64,000 bases of DNA from Sphaerimonospora mesophila NBRC 14179 = JCM 3151 (GTDB taxonomy: Bacteria; Actinomycetota; Actinomycetes; Streptosporangiales; Streptosporangiaceae): NCBI GenBank assembly GCA_001552515.1, contig BCRI01000011.1, positions 1 through 64,000 of the forward strand. Reading direction: 5' to 3'. The notes beneath the pieces are model-generated. The model ran no database searches. It worked only from the letters and a program-made list of their open reading frames with translations, and was not told the origin of the DNA. Shown in pieces: positions 30,731-38,930 of this stretch; the stretch's first letter is position 1, and the number at the start of each line of letters is the position of its first letter. The position numbers were made by a program, and so were the translations under genes.

Positions 30731-31693
30731 GTGCCGAATCACACCTCTTTGCCGGCTTCCACCCGCTCGGCGCCTGCCAAGCCGCGCGCCCACCGCACCG
30801 GCATCTGGAGCGGGCCGGTTCCCATCCTGACCGCCGCGGTGCTGTGGGGCACCACGGGCACCGCAAGCTCCCTTGCTCCGTCCGCGGCACCGGCGGCGGC
30901 CATCGGCTCCGCCGGCCTCGCCCTCGGCGGCCTGCTGCTGTTCCTTTCCACCCGGAGCGCCCGCTCGCTCCTCAGGAGATGCGGGCGCGGCGAGCGGTGG
31001 CTGCTCCTCCTCGGCGCGGTGGCGGTGGCCGGCTATCCGATCGGCTTCTATCCGGCCGTCGCCCGCACGGGGGTGGCGGTGGCCACCGTGATCGCGCTGG
31101 GCAGCGCGCCGGTCTTCGCCGGCCTGCTGGCCTGGCTCACGACGCGGGCCAGGCCGACCTCTCGCTGGGCCGGCGCAACCGTCCTGGCGGTCATCGGCTG
31201 CACCGTTCTGGTCCTGGGCCCTGAGCTCGTCGGCGGCACCGCGCCCATGGACGTCACCGGCGTGGCACTGGCCGCTCTCGCCGGGCTGTCCTATGCCGCC
31301 TACTCGCTCATCGGCGGGAAGCTCATCGCACGAGGGCATCCCTCCGGCGCGGTGATGGGGGCGATGTTCGGCGTGGCGGCGCTGCTGGTCCTGCCCGTCC
31401 TGCTGGGGAGCGGTACGCAGTGGCTGGTCACCCTTCGGGGCGCTGCGGTGGCGGCGCATCTCGCGGTGGTCACCACGTTCGTCGCCTACCGGCTCTTCGG
31501 GTACGGCCTGCGGCATACTGCCGCCCAAACGGCCACGACGTTGACTCTGGCGGAGCCCGCTGTCGCTGCGGTGCTGGGCGTCGTGGTCCTGGGCGAGCAC
31601 CTGCCGGCGGTCTCCTGGTGCGGGCTGGCCGTACTCGCCGTAGGCCTGGCCTTCCTCGCCGTCCCTCCCGGTGCCCGCCGTCGAACGCGTTGA
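30731..31693 (+). CDS. DMT superfamily (EamA) transporter
   Basis: 320 residues with ten predicted helices in two EamA repeats. WSGPVPILTAAVLWGTTGTA opens the first and MDVTGVALAALAGLSYAAYS opens the second; ATTLTLAEPAVAAVLGVVVL is the typical last-but-one motif. Family members export amino acids or metabolites. The GTG at 30731 is chosen (GGAAG 9 nt before); the upstream in-frame part is not hydrophobic and lacks a ribosome site. Confidence 0.9.
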   Translation: MPNHTSLPASTRSAPAKPRAHRTGIWSGPVPILTAAVLWGTTGTASSLAPSAAPAAAIGSAGLALGGLLLFLSTRSARSLLRRCGRGERWLLLLGAVAVAGYPIGFYPAVARTGVAVATVIALGSAPVFAGLLAWLTTRARPTSRWAGATVLAVIGCTVLVLGPELVGGTAPMDVTGVALAALAGLSYAAYSLIGGKLIARGHPSGAVMGAMFGVAALLVLPVLLGSGTQWLVTLRGAAVAAHLAVVTTFVAYRLFGYGLRHTAAQTATTLTLAEPAVAAVLGVVVLGEHLPAVSWCGLAVLAVGLAFLAVPPGARRRTR

Positions 31694-31736
31694 CCTCGGC
31701 AACGACAAGACCCTCCCAGGACCGGCCGGCCGGTGC

Positions 31737-32177
31737 TCAGCCCCGTTGGTGGTGCGTGAGCAGTTGAGCGAGCAGGCGGGTCAAGGTCTGCCTGTCCTCG
31801 GCCGGGAGAGGTCCGAGCAGGTCGTCCTGCACCTGGTCGAGCGCTCGGTCCATGCGTCGCAGTTGCCGACCACCCGCCGTGGTGAGGGTCACCATGTTGC
31901 GTCGCCGGTCGCCCGGATCCGGCGTGCGCTCGACGAAACCCTGCTCGGCCAGTTCGTTGATCGCCGCCACGACGTCGCTGCGGTCCATGTTGCACCGGCG
32001 ACCCAGCTCGGCCTGACTGGCGACCCCGAACTCGTCCAGCGCGGCCAGGATCCGGTAGTGGTACCCACGCGCGCCCACCTCGCCGAAGCCGTCGGACGAC
32101 AACCGGTGCGCGTGCACCGCCAGCTGGGTGAGCAGCCAGCTCGGCTTCGCGGTCAGGCGTGCGGGGGTCTCTTCCAC
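31737..32177 (-). CDS. MarR family regulator
   Basis: 146 residues with a MarR winged helix: GVASQAELGRRCNMDRSDVV (recognition), INELAEQGFVERTPDPGDRR (wing), flanked by dimerisation helices. The GTG at 32177 lies 7 nt after TAGGGT, so a leaderless start is likely. Divergent from a SnoaL-like gene; three GTTGG-N5-CCAAY palindromes fill the gap and overlap both promoters. The convergent EamA gene ends 43 bp away. Confidence 0.9.
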   Translation of the reverse strand: MEETPARLTAKPSWLLTQLAVHAHRLSSDGFGEVGARGYHYRILAALDEFGVASQAELGRRCNMDRSDVVAAINELAEQGFVERTPDPGDRRRNMVTLTTAGGRQLRRMDRALDQVQDDLLGPLPAEDRQTLTRLLAQLLTHHQRG

Positions 32178-32194
32178 GACAGACACCCTACAAC

Positions 32195-32252
32195 GTTGGC
32201 GCATCCAATGAATGTCTGTATAGTTGGCAGCACCAATGTTGGAACCGCCAAC
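32195..32252. promoter_or_regulatory. Divergent promoter with three MarR operators
   Basis: GTTGGcgcatCCAAT (32195-32209), GTTGGcagcaCCAAT (32223-32237) and GTTGGaaccgCCAAC (32238-32252). The rightward promoter is -35 TTGGCG (32196-32201), 17-bp spacer, -10 TATAGT (32219-32224). Site 1 covers the -35 and site 2 the -10, so binding should repress the SnoaL-like gene. Confidence 0.8.
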
Positions 32253-32264
32253 GAAAGGGATGTC

Positions 32265-32678
32265 ATGTCCACGGATACTCTGATCGCCGACCGCATCGAG
32301 ATCGCCGACCTGTTCACCCGCCTCGCGCGTCTGCTCGACGAGAAGCGGTGGGAGGATGCCGGCACCGTCTATACCGACGATGTGACGGTGCACTCGCCGC
32401 GCGGGGGCGAACTCCACGGCATCGACAAGGTCATCGGCTTCCTGCGGCAGGCCGAGGTCGAGGGGCAGCACACCCAGCACACGAGCACCGACCTGCTGGT
32501 GGACGTCGACGGCGATCGGGCGGCCGCCTCGGCGAACTCGTTCGTGTACCACTACCGCGACGGCCAGGCGCCCCACTTCACAGGCGGCCTGCGTCAGTAC
32601 ACCACCGCGGTACGGACACCGGCGGGCTGGCGATTCCGCGAGATGCGGATCACGCCCGCCTGGACGCGCGAGCACTGA
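32265..32678 (+). CDS. SnoaL-like / NTF2-fold protein
   Basis: 137 residues of the SnoaL_4 type: ADRIEIADLFTRLARLLDEK, VYTDDVTVHSPRGGELHG, QHTSTDLLVDVDGDRAAASA and RFREMRITPAWTREH. Proteins of this group include cyclases, dehydratases and ring-hydroxylating-dioxygenase-like beta folds. AAAGGG precedes the ATG. Controlled by the divergent MarR regulator through three operators; an epoxide hydrolase follows on the same strand 208 bp on. Confidence 0.87.
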   Translation: MSTDTLIADRIEIADLFTRLARLLDEKRWEDAGTVYTDDVTVHSPRGGELHGIDKVIGFLRQAEVEGQHTQHTSTDLLVDVDGDRAAASANSFVYHYRDGQAPHFTGGLRQYTTAVRTPAGWRFREMRITPAWTREH

Positions 32679-32844
32679 TCTCCGCCCGGAAGCCGTGGAC
32701 GCCACGGGCATGTGACACGCACCACCGACGAGCAAGTCGTCTCCTTCCCCGTCGGCGCCACGGCTCTTCGAGCGTGCTTCTTGTGACGAATCCGAAAAAT
32801 CGTCGGCACCGCCATTGACGGCGACCGCACCGAACGTCCGCCCT

Positions 32845-32856
32845 CCGAACGTTCGG
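32845..32856. promoter_or_regulatory. Palindrome CCGAACGTTCGG before epoxide hydrolase
   Basis: Perfect 12-bp palindrome 31 bp upstream of the epoxide hydrolase start, with a half-site CCGAACGTCCG just before it (32830). A possible regulator site. Confidence 0.4.
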
Positions 32857-32886
32857 GCGCCGCATGAATCCCCTGGAGTCAAGACC

Positions 32887-33975
32887 ATGATCAAGCCGTT
32901 CCGCATCGACATCTCCCAGGCCGACCTCGACGACCTGAACGACCGGCTCTCCCGCACCCGTTGGCCCAACGAGGTCGCCGACGCCGGGTGGGACTACGGC
33001 TTCCCGCTGGCGCGGCTCAAGGAACTGGCCGAATACTGGCGCACCGGCTACGACTGGCGTGAGCACGAGGCAGAGCTCAACGAGCTGCCGCACTTCACCA
33101 CCGAGATCGACGGCCAGAACATCCACTTCGTCCACGTCCGGTCTTCGAAACCGGACGCGCTCGCGCTGATCCTCACCCACGGCTGGCCCGGCTCGTTCCT
33201 GGAGTTCCTCGACGTGATCGAGCCACTGTCACGCGACTTCCACCTGGTGATTCCGTCCATCCCGGGGTACGGCTTCTCCGGGCCGACCCACGAGCGCGGC
33301 TGGGACATCGTCCGCATCGCGCGGGCCTGGGCCGAGCTGATGCGCCGTCTCGGGTACGAACGCTACGGCGCGCAGGGGGGCGACTTCGGCTCGGGCATCT
33401 CAATGGCGCTCGGCGCGGTGGCACCCGAGCAGGTCGTCGGCGTGCACGTCAACTACCTGCCGACCCGGCCGATCCCGGACGCCGACATCGAGCTGTCCGA
33501 AACCGATGAAGCCCGGCTGGACAAGGTCAGGCAGCTGATGGCGAATCGTCCGCCGTACCAGGCTCTGCAGGCCACCACCCCGCAGACCATCGGCTACGCG
33601 CTGACCGACTCGCCGGTCGGCCAGCTGGCCTGGATCGCCGAGCGCTTCGCACAGTGGACGGATCCTCGCTCGCGGATCAGCGATGACCGGATGCTCACCG
33701 ACATCTCCCTGTACTGGCTGACCGCCACGGCGGCTTCCTCGGCGCGGCTGCACCGCGAGGCGCCACGGCGGATCGAGCCGTGTCCGGTACCGGTCGGCGT
33801 GGCGGTGTTCGCGCACGACATCACGCAGTCGGTGCGACCGCTGGCCGAGCGGCTGTACGACATCAGGCACTGGTCGGAGTTCGATCGCGGCGGCCACTTC
33901 GCCGCGATGGAAGTGCCGGAACTGCTCGCCGGGGACGTCCGGGACTTCTTCCTCACCCACACCGAGCACCGTTGA
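32887..33975 (+). CDS. Epoxide hydrolase (EHN-type alpha/beta hydrolase)
   Basis: 362 residues. The N-terminal EHN domain (FRIDISQADLDDLNDRLSRT, RWPNE, WDYGFPLARLKELAEYW) is characteristic of microsomal-type epoxide hydrolases. In the alpha/beta domain THGWPGSFLEF forms the oxyanion hole and GAQGGDFGSGIS carries the nucleophilic Asp. A late His (FDRGGHFAAMEVPELL) completes the triad. It converts epoxides to diols, or acts on juvenile-hormone-like or xenobiotic epoxides. GGAG lies 8 nt before the ATG. Possibly co-expressed with the SnoaL-like gene. Confidence 0.93.
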   Translation: MIKPFRIDISQADLDDLNDRLSRTRWPNEVADAGWDYGFPLARLKELAEYWRTGYDWREHEAELNELPHFTTEIDGQNIHFVHVRSSKPDALALILTHGWPGSFLEFLDVIEPLSRDFHLVIPSIPGYGFSGPTHERGWDIVRIARAWAELMRRLGYERYGAQGGDFGSGISMALGAVAPEQVVGVHVNYLPTRPIPDADIELSETDEARLDKVRQLMANRPPYQALQATTPQTIGYALTDSPVGQLAWIAERFAQWTDPRSRISDDRMLTDISLYWLTATAASSARLHREAPRRIEPCPVPVGVAVFAHDITQSVRPLAERLYDIRHWSEFDRGGHFAAMEVPELLAGDVRDFFLTHTEHR

Positions 33976-34026
33976 GGCTTTCGCCGGACGGCCCCCCAGG
34001 GCGCCGCCAGGCTAACGTTGCCGCAC

Positions 34027-34941
34027 GTGACCCACACCGAAATCGAGATCACCGCCGAGTTGGTCAGAGACCTGCTGCGAGACCAGCATCCTGACCTGGC
34101 CGATCGCCCTATACGTCTCGGCGCGCGTGGCTGGGACAACCAGCTGTGGCGGCTCGGCGACGACCTCGCCGTCCGGCTGCCCTGGGCGACGCCGACCGCG
34201 GACGCGCTTCTGCGTAAGGAGTACACCTGGCTGCCCGTCCTCGCCCCGCGCCTTCCTCTGCCGGTTCCCGTCCCACAGCGCATCGGAGAGCCCTCCGCTC
34301 TGTTTCCACGACCCTGGATCGTCACCACCTGGGTGCCGGGCGAGCCCGCCGATCGCGCCCCCGCCACACGCGCGGCAGAGGCGGCCGACGCCCTGGCCGC
34401 CTTCCTGACGGCTTTACACCAGCCCGCCCCCGGCCAGGCGCCCACCGGCCGGGGCCGCGGGGGGCCGCTGGCCGACCACTCCGAGGGGTTCGCCGAGCAC
34501 CTCGCCTCGGCCACCGAGATGGGGCTCATCCCCGACCCGGACGCCGTCCGCGCGATCTGGGACGACGCCGCCGCCGCGCCCGATTGGGCAGGCCCTGCGC
34601 TATGGCTTCACGGCGACCTGCATCCGGCCAACATCCTCACCGCGGACGACACCATCTGCGGCGTGATCGACTTCGGCGACCTCTGCGCGGGCGACCCGGC
34701 CTGTGACCTCGCCGCCGCCTGGATGGTGCTGCCGGACGGCGCCGCCGACCGCTTCCATGACGCATACCGGCCGGCCCCGGACCCCGCGACCCTGCGCCGC
34801 GCACGCGGCTGGGCGGTGGGACGCGCCCTCAGCTGCGTCCTCATCGGAGAAGCCGGCGTCCGCGGCCGTCCGGGCGGCAAGGCCACGTGGGGCCCACCCG
34901 CCCACGCGGCACTGCGACGGCTCATCGCCACGGCAGCCTGA
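34027..34941 (+). CDS. Aminoglycoside phosphotransferase-family kinase
   Basis: 304 residues of the APH/choline kinase fold. WDNQLWRLGDDLAVRLPW corresponds to the nucleotide-binding lobe. The catalytic loop is LWLHGDLHPANILT (HGDxxxxN) and the metal-binding motif is CGVIDFGDLCAGDPACDLA. GTG 34027 lies 8 nt after TAACGT, consistent with a leaderless start. The substrate could be an antibiotic, sugar or other alcohol; nothing nearby decides it. Confidence 0.9.
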   Translation: MTHTEIEITAELVRDLLRDQHPDLADRPIRLGARGWDNQLWRLGDDLAVRLPWATPTADALLRKEYTWLPVLAPRLPLPVPVPQRIGEPSALFPRPWIVTTWVPGEPADRAPATRAAEAADALAAFLTALHQPAPGQAPTGRGRGGPLADHSEGFAEHLASATEMGLIPDPDAVRAIWDDAAAAPDWAGPALWLHGDLHPANILTADDTICGVIDFGDLCAGDPACDLAAAWMVLPDGAADRFHDAYRPAPDPATLRRARGWAVGRALSCVLIGEAGVRGRPGGKATWGPPAHAALRRLIATAA

Positions 34942-35102
34942 TGAACGACCGGGTCGAGCAGGCCGACCGGGCAAGGCGAGGCGGGGCGGACTCCGGTCTC
35001 CCTCTCGGTACGGGGTGCACGATCGGCGACGTCGCCGGCCCCGGCGATGTCGGGGGCGCCTGATGGAACTCGCGGGGCTCCTGGCGGCTGATCAAGTCAT
35101 CG

Positions 35103-36230
35103 TCACGCGGGCAGTTTCCCCGGGTCGTGGTCGTACAGCCAGCCGGTGGCCTGCTCATAGAAGCGGTTGAAGAAGAACGGCATCATGATCTCTCGGAACC
35201 GGGCCGTCAGCGGCCCCGCGATCTTGGCGTCCCGGTTGGCGGCCGCTGTCTTGGCCAGCTTGCCCGTACGGTCACGGCGGAGCCGGTCGAAGGCGGACAG
35301 GGCCGCGGGGACGGTCTCGGCCGCCGCGAGTTCACGGGCGAGTGCGACGGCATCCTCGATCGCCATCGAGGCGCCCTGCCCGGCGCCGACCGGGTGGGCC
35401 GCGTCGCCGATGAGGACGACGCGGTCGTCGTGGCGGCGGGTCACCGGGGGCAGCACGTGCAGCAGCGTGGCGGCGGCGACCGCCGAGGATGCGCGGAGCA
35501 CGGCGAGTGGCGTCTTCTCCGTACGGAACGACTCAGTCAGCTCCGCCAGGCCGACGGCGGCCACATCCGGCGGCGGATCGGCCGCGGCGACCTGGGCCGA
35601 CCACCACACGGTGCCGTCGGGAGCGGGCAGGTAGATGAAGGCCCCGCGGCGCGCGAAGACCATGTTGAAGCCCTGCGGCCGGTCGCCGGGCAGGCGCACG
35701 GGCCCGTCGGTCGCACCGGAGATCGAGTACAGGCCGGCGTAACGCGGCCGGGGAGCCGCGGGGTCGACGGACCGGCGGGTGACCGACCAGATCCCGTCCG
35801 CGCCGACGACCAGGTCGGCGCCGCTGGTCAGCGGATCGTGAGAGTCACCGGAGAGCCGTCTGCCCACAACGATCCGGGCACCTGACCGCGTCGCCTCCTC
35901 CCGAAGTGCCTCCACCAGGTCGGCGCGCATCAGCGTCACGCTGTGGAGCGGATCGCGGGCCCGTCGCCCGCGAGGTACGTCGCCCAGCGGCCGGTCCCTC
36001 CCGGACCACATACGCTGCCGGTCCACCTGGAAGCCCGCCCGTTGAACCGCCTCCAGGCATCCGAGGGCGTCCAGGGCGCGCAGCCCGTTGACGGACAGGC
36101 TGACGAACGACCCGACCGGTCCGGCGGGATTCTCGTACGCCTCGTAGACCGTGACCTGAGCCCCGATCCGCGCGAGCGCGATCGCGCTCGCCGACCCGGC
36201 GACCCCGCCGCCGACCACCACAACCCGCAC
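35103..36230 (-). CDS. FAD-dependent monooxygenase (PheA/TetX-like)
   Basis: 375 residues. The FAD-binding GGGVAGSASAIALARIGAQV with VTVYE lies at the N-terminus, the second FAD motif GADGIWSVTRR in the middle, and GDAAHPVGAGQGASMAIEDA near 280. This is the aromatic hydroxylase/TetX group, which inserts oxygen using NAD(P)H. The GTG at 36230 is chosen because AGGAGG stands 7 nt before it. Divergent from a TetR gene, with a perfect 24-bp inverted repeat between them, so its expression is probably inducible by its substrate. Confidence 0.9.
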   Translation of the reverse strand: MRVVVVGGGVAGSASAIALARIGAQVTVYEAYENPAGPVGSFVSLSVNGLRALDALGCLEAVQRAGFQVDRQRMWSGRDRPLGDVPRGRRARDPLHSVTLMRADLVEALREEATRSGARIVVGRRLSGDSHDPLTSGADLVVGADGIWSVTRRSVDPAAPRPRYAGLYSISGATDGPVRLPGDRPQGFNMVFARRGAFIYLPAPDGTVWWSAQVAAADPPPDVAAVGLAELTESFRTEKTPLAVLRASSAVAAATLLHVLPPVTRRHDDRVVLIGDAAHPVGAGQGASMAIEDAVALARELAAAETVPAALSAFDRLRRDRTGKLAKTAAANRDAKIAGPLTARFREIMMPFFFNRFYEQATGWLYDHDPGKLPA

Positions 36231-36252
36231 GACACGACCTCCTGAATCCGCA

Positions 36253-36276
36253 TTCACCGAATCCTAATTCGGTGAA
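36253..36276. promoter_or_regulatory. Perfect 24-bp inverted repeat, TetR operator
   Basis: TTCACCGAAT-CCTA-ATTCGGTGAA, 10-bp arms, in the gap between the divergent FAD monooxygenase and TetR genes. Expected binding site for the TetR protein. Confidence 0.8.
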
Positions 36277-36327
36277 ATTGAGTTCAGTATGCTGGTGCGA
36301 CGATGACGAGGTCAAGGGAGAGATCCT

Positions 36328-36948
36328 GTGGGAGTACGCAAGGCCAGGGCGGCCGAGACCGAGGCGGCACTGAAAGAGGCCGCCCGGCGGCAGTTCGCGG
36401 AGCGCGGTTATCTCAACACGAAGATCACGGACATCACGGCAGCGGCGGGCCGCGCCACCGGGTCCTTCTACGACCACTTCGCGAGCAAAGAGGAGCTGCT
36501 TCAGGCCCTGCTCGCCGACATGCACGGCAAGGCGCACGACCAGCTCGCCGGGGAGGACCATCCTCCGCATGACCTGACGGACCGGAACCAGCTTCGCGAG
36601 CACCTCGCGGTGGCCTGGCGCCTGATGCGCGACAACCGGCCCGTCATGGTCGCGCTGTTCGAGTCCGCGATGGTCGCGGGGCCGGGTGCGGGCGAGATCT
36701 GGCGGCGTCTGATCGAGGACACCCGGGTGCTCCGCGACCATCTGGAGCACCTGCGGGAGACGGGCCACCGGCTCCCGGGCGACCCGGAACTGGTCGCGGC
36801 GGCGATGGGCGGGATGCTGTCGATGCTCGCCTACGCGCTGCTCGGCGACGACACGCGGGCCGGCCGCTCCGACGACGAGGTGATCGACACCCTCACCGGG
36901 CTCCTGCTGCACGGCGTCGCCGGGCCGGGCGGCCCCGGTCATGTCTGA
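36328..36948 (+). CDS. TetR family regulator
   Basis: 206 residues: KEAARRQFAERGYLNTKITD, ITAAAGRATGSFYDHFASKE is the helix-turn-helix, followed by a helical ligand domain. GTG start. It shares a divergent control region with the FAD monooxygenase, whose repressor it most likely is. It converges on the amidohydrolase with only 6 bp between stops. Confidence 0.9.
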   Translation: MGVRKARAAETEAALKEAARRQFAERGYLNTKITDITAAAGRATGSFYDHFASKEELLQALLADMHGKAHDQLAGEDHPPHDLTDRNQLREHLAVAWRLMRDNRPVMVALFESAMVAGPGAGEIWRRLIEDTRVLRDHLEHLRETGHRLPGDPELVAAAMGGMLSMLAYALLGDDTRAGRSDDEVIDTLTGLLLHGVAGPGGPGHV

Positions 36949-36954
36949 CCTGGT

Positions 36955-37707
36955 TCACCGGCCGTAGAAGGCCACCGCGTTGTCGTGGAGGACGGCGTCG
37001 ACATGGTCGCCGGCCGCGTCTGCCAGGACGTCGAGGTCGGAGTCGGCGAAGGGGCGGCGGGCCCGGGTGGAGGGCAGGTCCGACCCTGCCATCAGTGCGG
37101 TGGGGTCGGCCTTCAGCACGGCTCGGATGGTGTCGGCGACATTGAGGTCGACCCTGCCGAAGCCGGTCGCCTTCACCCGCACTCCCTGCTCGACCAGCGC
37201 CAGCAGGTACGGCAGGCCGTCGGCGTGCAGGCCCAGATGGTCGATGCTCACCGCGGGCAGCGAGGCCAGGGTGTCGGCGAGCTCGGGCAGGTCGCGAGCA
37301 TCGACGTAGAGCTCGACGTGCATGTCGGCCACCTCGTGGACACGGCGGGCCAGCGTCTCCAGGTGTTCCAGGCTCGCCGATCCGCCGCGGCGGAGGTTGA
37401 AGCGGACCCCGCGCACACCGGCTCCGGCGAGCTGAGCGATGTCCTCGTCGGGGAGGTCGTGCGGGATCTGGGTGACCCCGACGAAGCCATGGCCGAGCTG
37501 CTCGAGCGCGTCGAGCAGGTAGCCCTGGTCGAACCGCTGGAACGACCCGGAGACGACCACGCCGCCGACGACGTGCAGCGCGGCGGTGCGCTCCCGGTAG
37601 TCGTGGACGGTGAACTCCTCGGGCACGAACCCGTTGTTCTCGAACAACGGGAAGCGGCTGTCGATCACGTGGAAGTGGGCGTCGAAGAACGGGCGGCGAT
37701 CGGTCAC
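36955..37707 (-). CDS. Amidohydrolase-2 family metal-dependent hydrolase
   Basis: 250 residues of the TIM-barrel amidohydrolase_2 group (related to lactonases and decarboxylases). DAHFHVIDSRFPLFE gives the first metal histidines, and IDHLGLH and MAGSDLPSTRARRPF give the later His and catalytic Asp. Possible reactions are lactone hydrolysis or decarboxylation. The GTG at 37707 has GGAGG 8 nt upstream. The upstream gap contains CAACAC/GTGTTG repeats (37826-37922). Confidence 0.88.
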   Translation of the reverse strand: MTDRRPFFDAHFHVIDSRFPLFENNGFVPEEFTVHDYRERTAALHVVGGVVVSGSFQRFDQGYLLDALEQLGHGFVGVTQIPHDLPDEDIAQLAGAGVRGVRFNLRRGGSASLEHLETLARRVHEVADMHVELYVDARDLPELADTLASLPAVSIDHLGLHADGLPYLLALVEQGVRVKATGFGRVDLNVADTIRAVLKADPTALMAGSDLPSTRARRPFADSDLDVLADAAGDHVDAVLHDNAVAFYGR

Positions 37708-37825
37708 GATGAATTCCTCCGGCGACTGTCGGGGCGGGGCGCTGATCCGCCGTGTACGCGGACCGCCGTACGGCTCGTCAGTGTCCCGCTTCCAGCTCGG
37801 CTCGCACTGTTGGCTGTTCGGCCGA

Positions 37826-37922
37826 ATTCTCAACACGCTTTTCTGACACCCGGGCGGCCTGTCGGCGGTTCGTGAAGGGGACTCCAGCCAGGGTGTTGAG
37901 AATCGAACGGTTTACAACACCC
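37826..37922. repeat. Inverted repeats of CAACAC/GTGTTG
   Basis: ATTCTCAACAC (37826-37836) has its perfect complement GTGTTGAGAAT at 37893-37903. The latter also forms GGGTGTTG (37891-37898) with CAACACCC (37915-37922). They stand 120-215 bp upstream of the amidohydrolase and 110 bp upstream of the hydrolase at 38033; possible regulator sites. Confidence 0.5.
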
Positions 37923-37992
37923 CCCTCTCTCTCCCACAGGCGTGGCCCAGAAATCGGCGATCGCTGATGTATGGGCGTCATGTCGCCGCGCC

Positions 37993-38017
37993 GCTTGACC
38001 CTGACGCAGGGTCAAGC
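37993..38017 (+). promoter_or_regulatory. Perfect 25-bp MerR-type operator
   Basis: GCTTGACCCT-GACGC-AGGGTCAAGC, 10-bp arms and 5-bp spacer; the left arm includes a -35-like TTGACC. The core TGACCC/GGGTCA matches the operator at 25268-25280. Directly upstream of the hydrolase-MerR operon. Confidence 0.7.
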
Positions 38018-38032
38018 TTTCAGCATGGTGGC

Positions 38033-38908
38033 ATGACCGCGGAAACCGGGGCGATCGAGGTCGCCGAGCTGTACGACGAGAACAACGATGATGGAGAGCG
38101 TGCGGAAGGAGGCGACAGGACGATGCGGCACTTCACCATCCACCACGACGGCGTCACGATCCGGGGCTCTCACGAGGGCCGGGGACGACCGCTGGTCCTG
38201 TGCCCTGGCCTGAACTCGACCCAGGCCGACCTGCGCGAGCTGACCGAGTTGCTGAGATACGACCACGACGTGGTGACTTTCGACCTGCGGGGCCATGGCC
38301 TCGCCTCGGCCGCCGACCGTTACTCCTTCGAGGCGTTCCTTAGCGATCTGGGCGCGGTGATGGCGGAGCTGGGAAACCGTGGCCTGCCTGCGGCGCCTGT
38401 GCTGGTGGGCTACTCGCTGGGCGCTGACCTGGCCGTGCACTATGCCTCCGAGCATCCTGACACTGTCGCCGGGCTTGTTCTGATCGACGGGGCGAACCCG
38501 GTGCCCGAACCGTTCATCACCGAGGCCGTCCTGCCGGAGTTCCGCGCCATGTGGGAAGACATGGCGACGCAGCAGGAGGCCAAGCGGGACACCGCGCGTC
38601 AGGTGCTGCTCACCGTCCAGGAGATTCTCGACCTGAACCTCGAGATCGATGTGATCCGGTCCGGGATCCTCGACCGGTACAGGAAGATCGACCGGCCCAT
38701 CACAATGATCATGTCGACCTCGATGGCCGGCGACAGCGGCGAAGGACACGCGCCTCGGTTCAACCAGAACTGGCGTGCCGGCGTCGAGCGGCTTGTCCGC
38801 GAGCACCCGCACATCGCCACCACCTGGTTCGACGCCGATCACCAGCTGGTCTTCACCCATGCCCCGCGAATCGCCCAGATCATCCGCGATACAGAAATGA
38901 CCTCTTGA
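38033..38908 (+). CDS. Alpha/beta hydrolase in second MerR operon
   Basis: 291 residues. Oxyanion strand LVLCPGLNSTQADLREL, then VVTFDLRGHGLAS, nucleophile LVGYSLGADLAVH (GYSLG), and histidine DADHQLVFTHAP. The ATG at 38033 sits where a leaderless transcript from the MerR promoter would begin. The ATG at 38123 (MRHFTIHHDG), with AGGAGG 10 nt upstream, starts exactly at the conserved domain and is a real alternative. Followed after 22 bp by a MerR gene. A deleted copy of this gene lies at 30329-30480. Only distantly similar to the hydrolase at 25298. Confidence 0.85.
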   Translation: MTAETGAIEVAELYDENNDDGERAEGGDRTMRHFTIHHDGVTIRGSHEGRGRPLVLCPGLNSTQADLRELTELLRYDHDVVTFDLRGHGLASAADRYSFEAFLSDLGAVMAELGNRGLPAAPVLVGYSLGADLAVHYASEHPDTVAGLVLIDGANPVPEPFITEAVLPEFRAMWEDMATQQEAKRDTARQVLLTVQEILDLNLEIDVIRSGILDRYRKIDRPITMIMSTSMAGDSGEGHAPRFNQNWRAGVERLVREHPHIATTWFDADHQLVFTHAPRIAQIIRDTEMTS

Positions 38909-38930
38909 GCAACTTCTGGAGACTGGTCTG

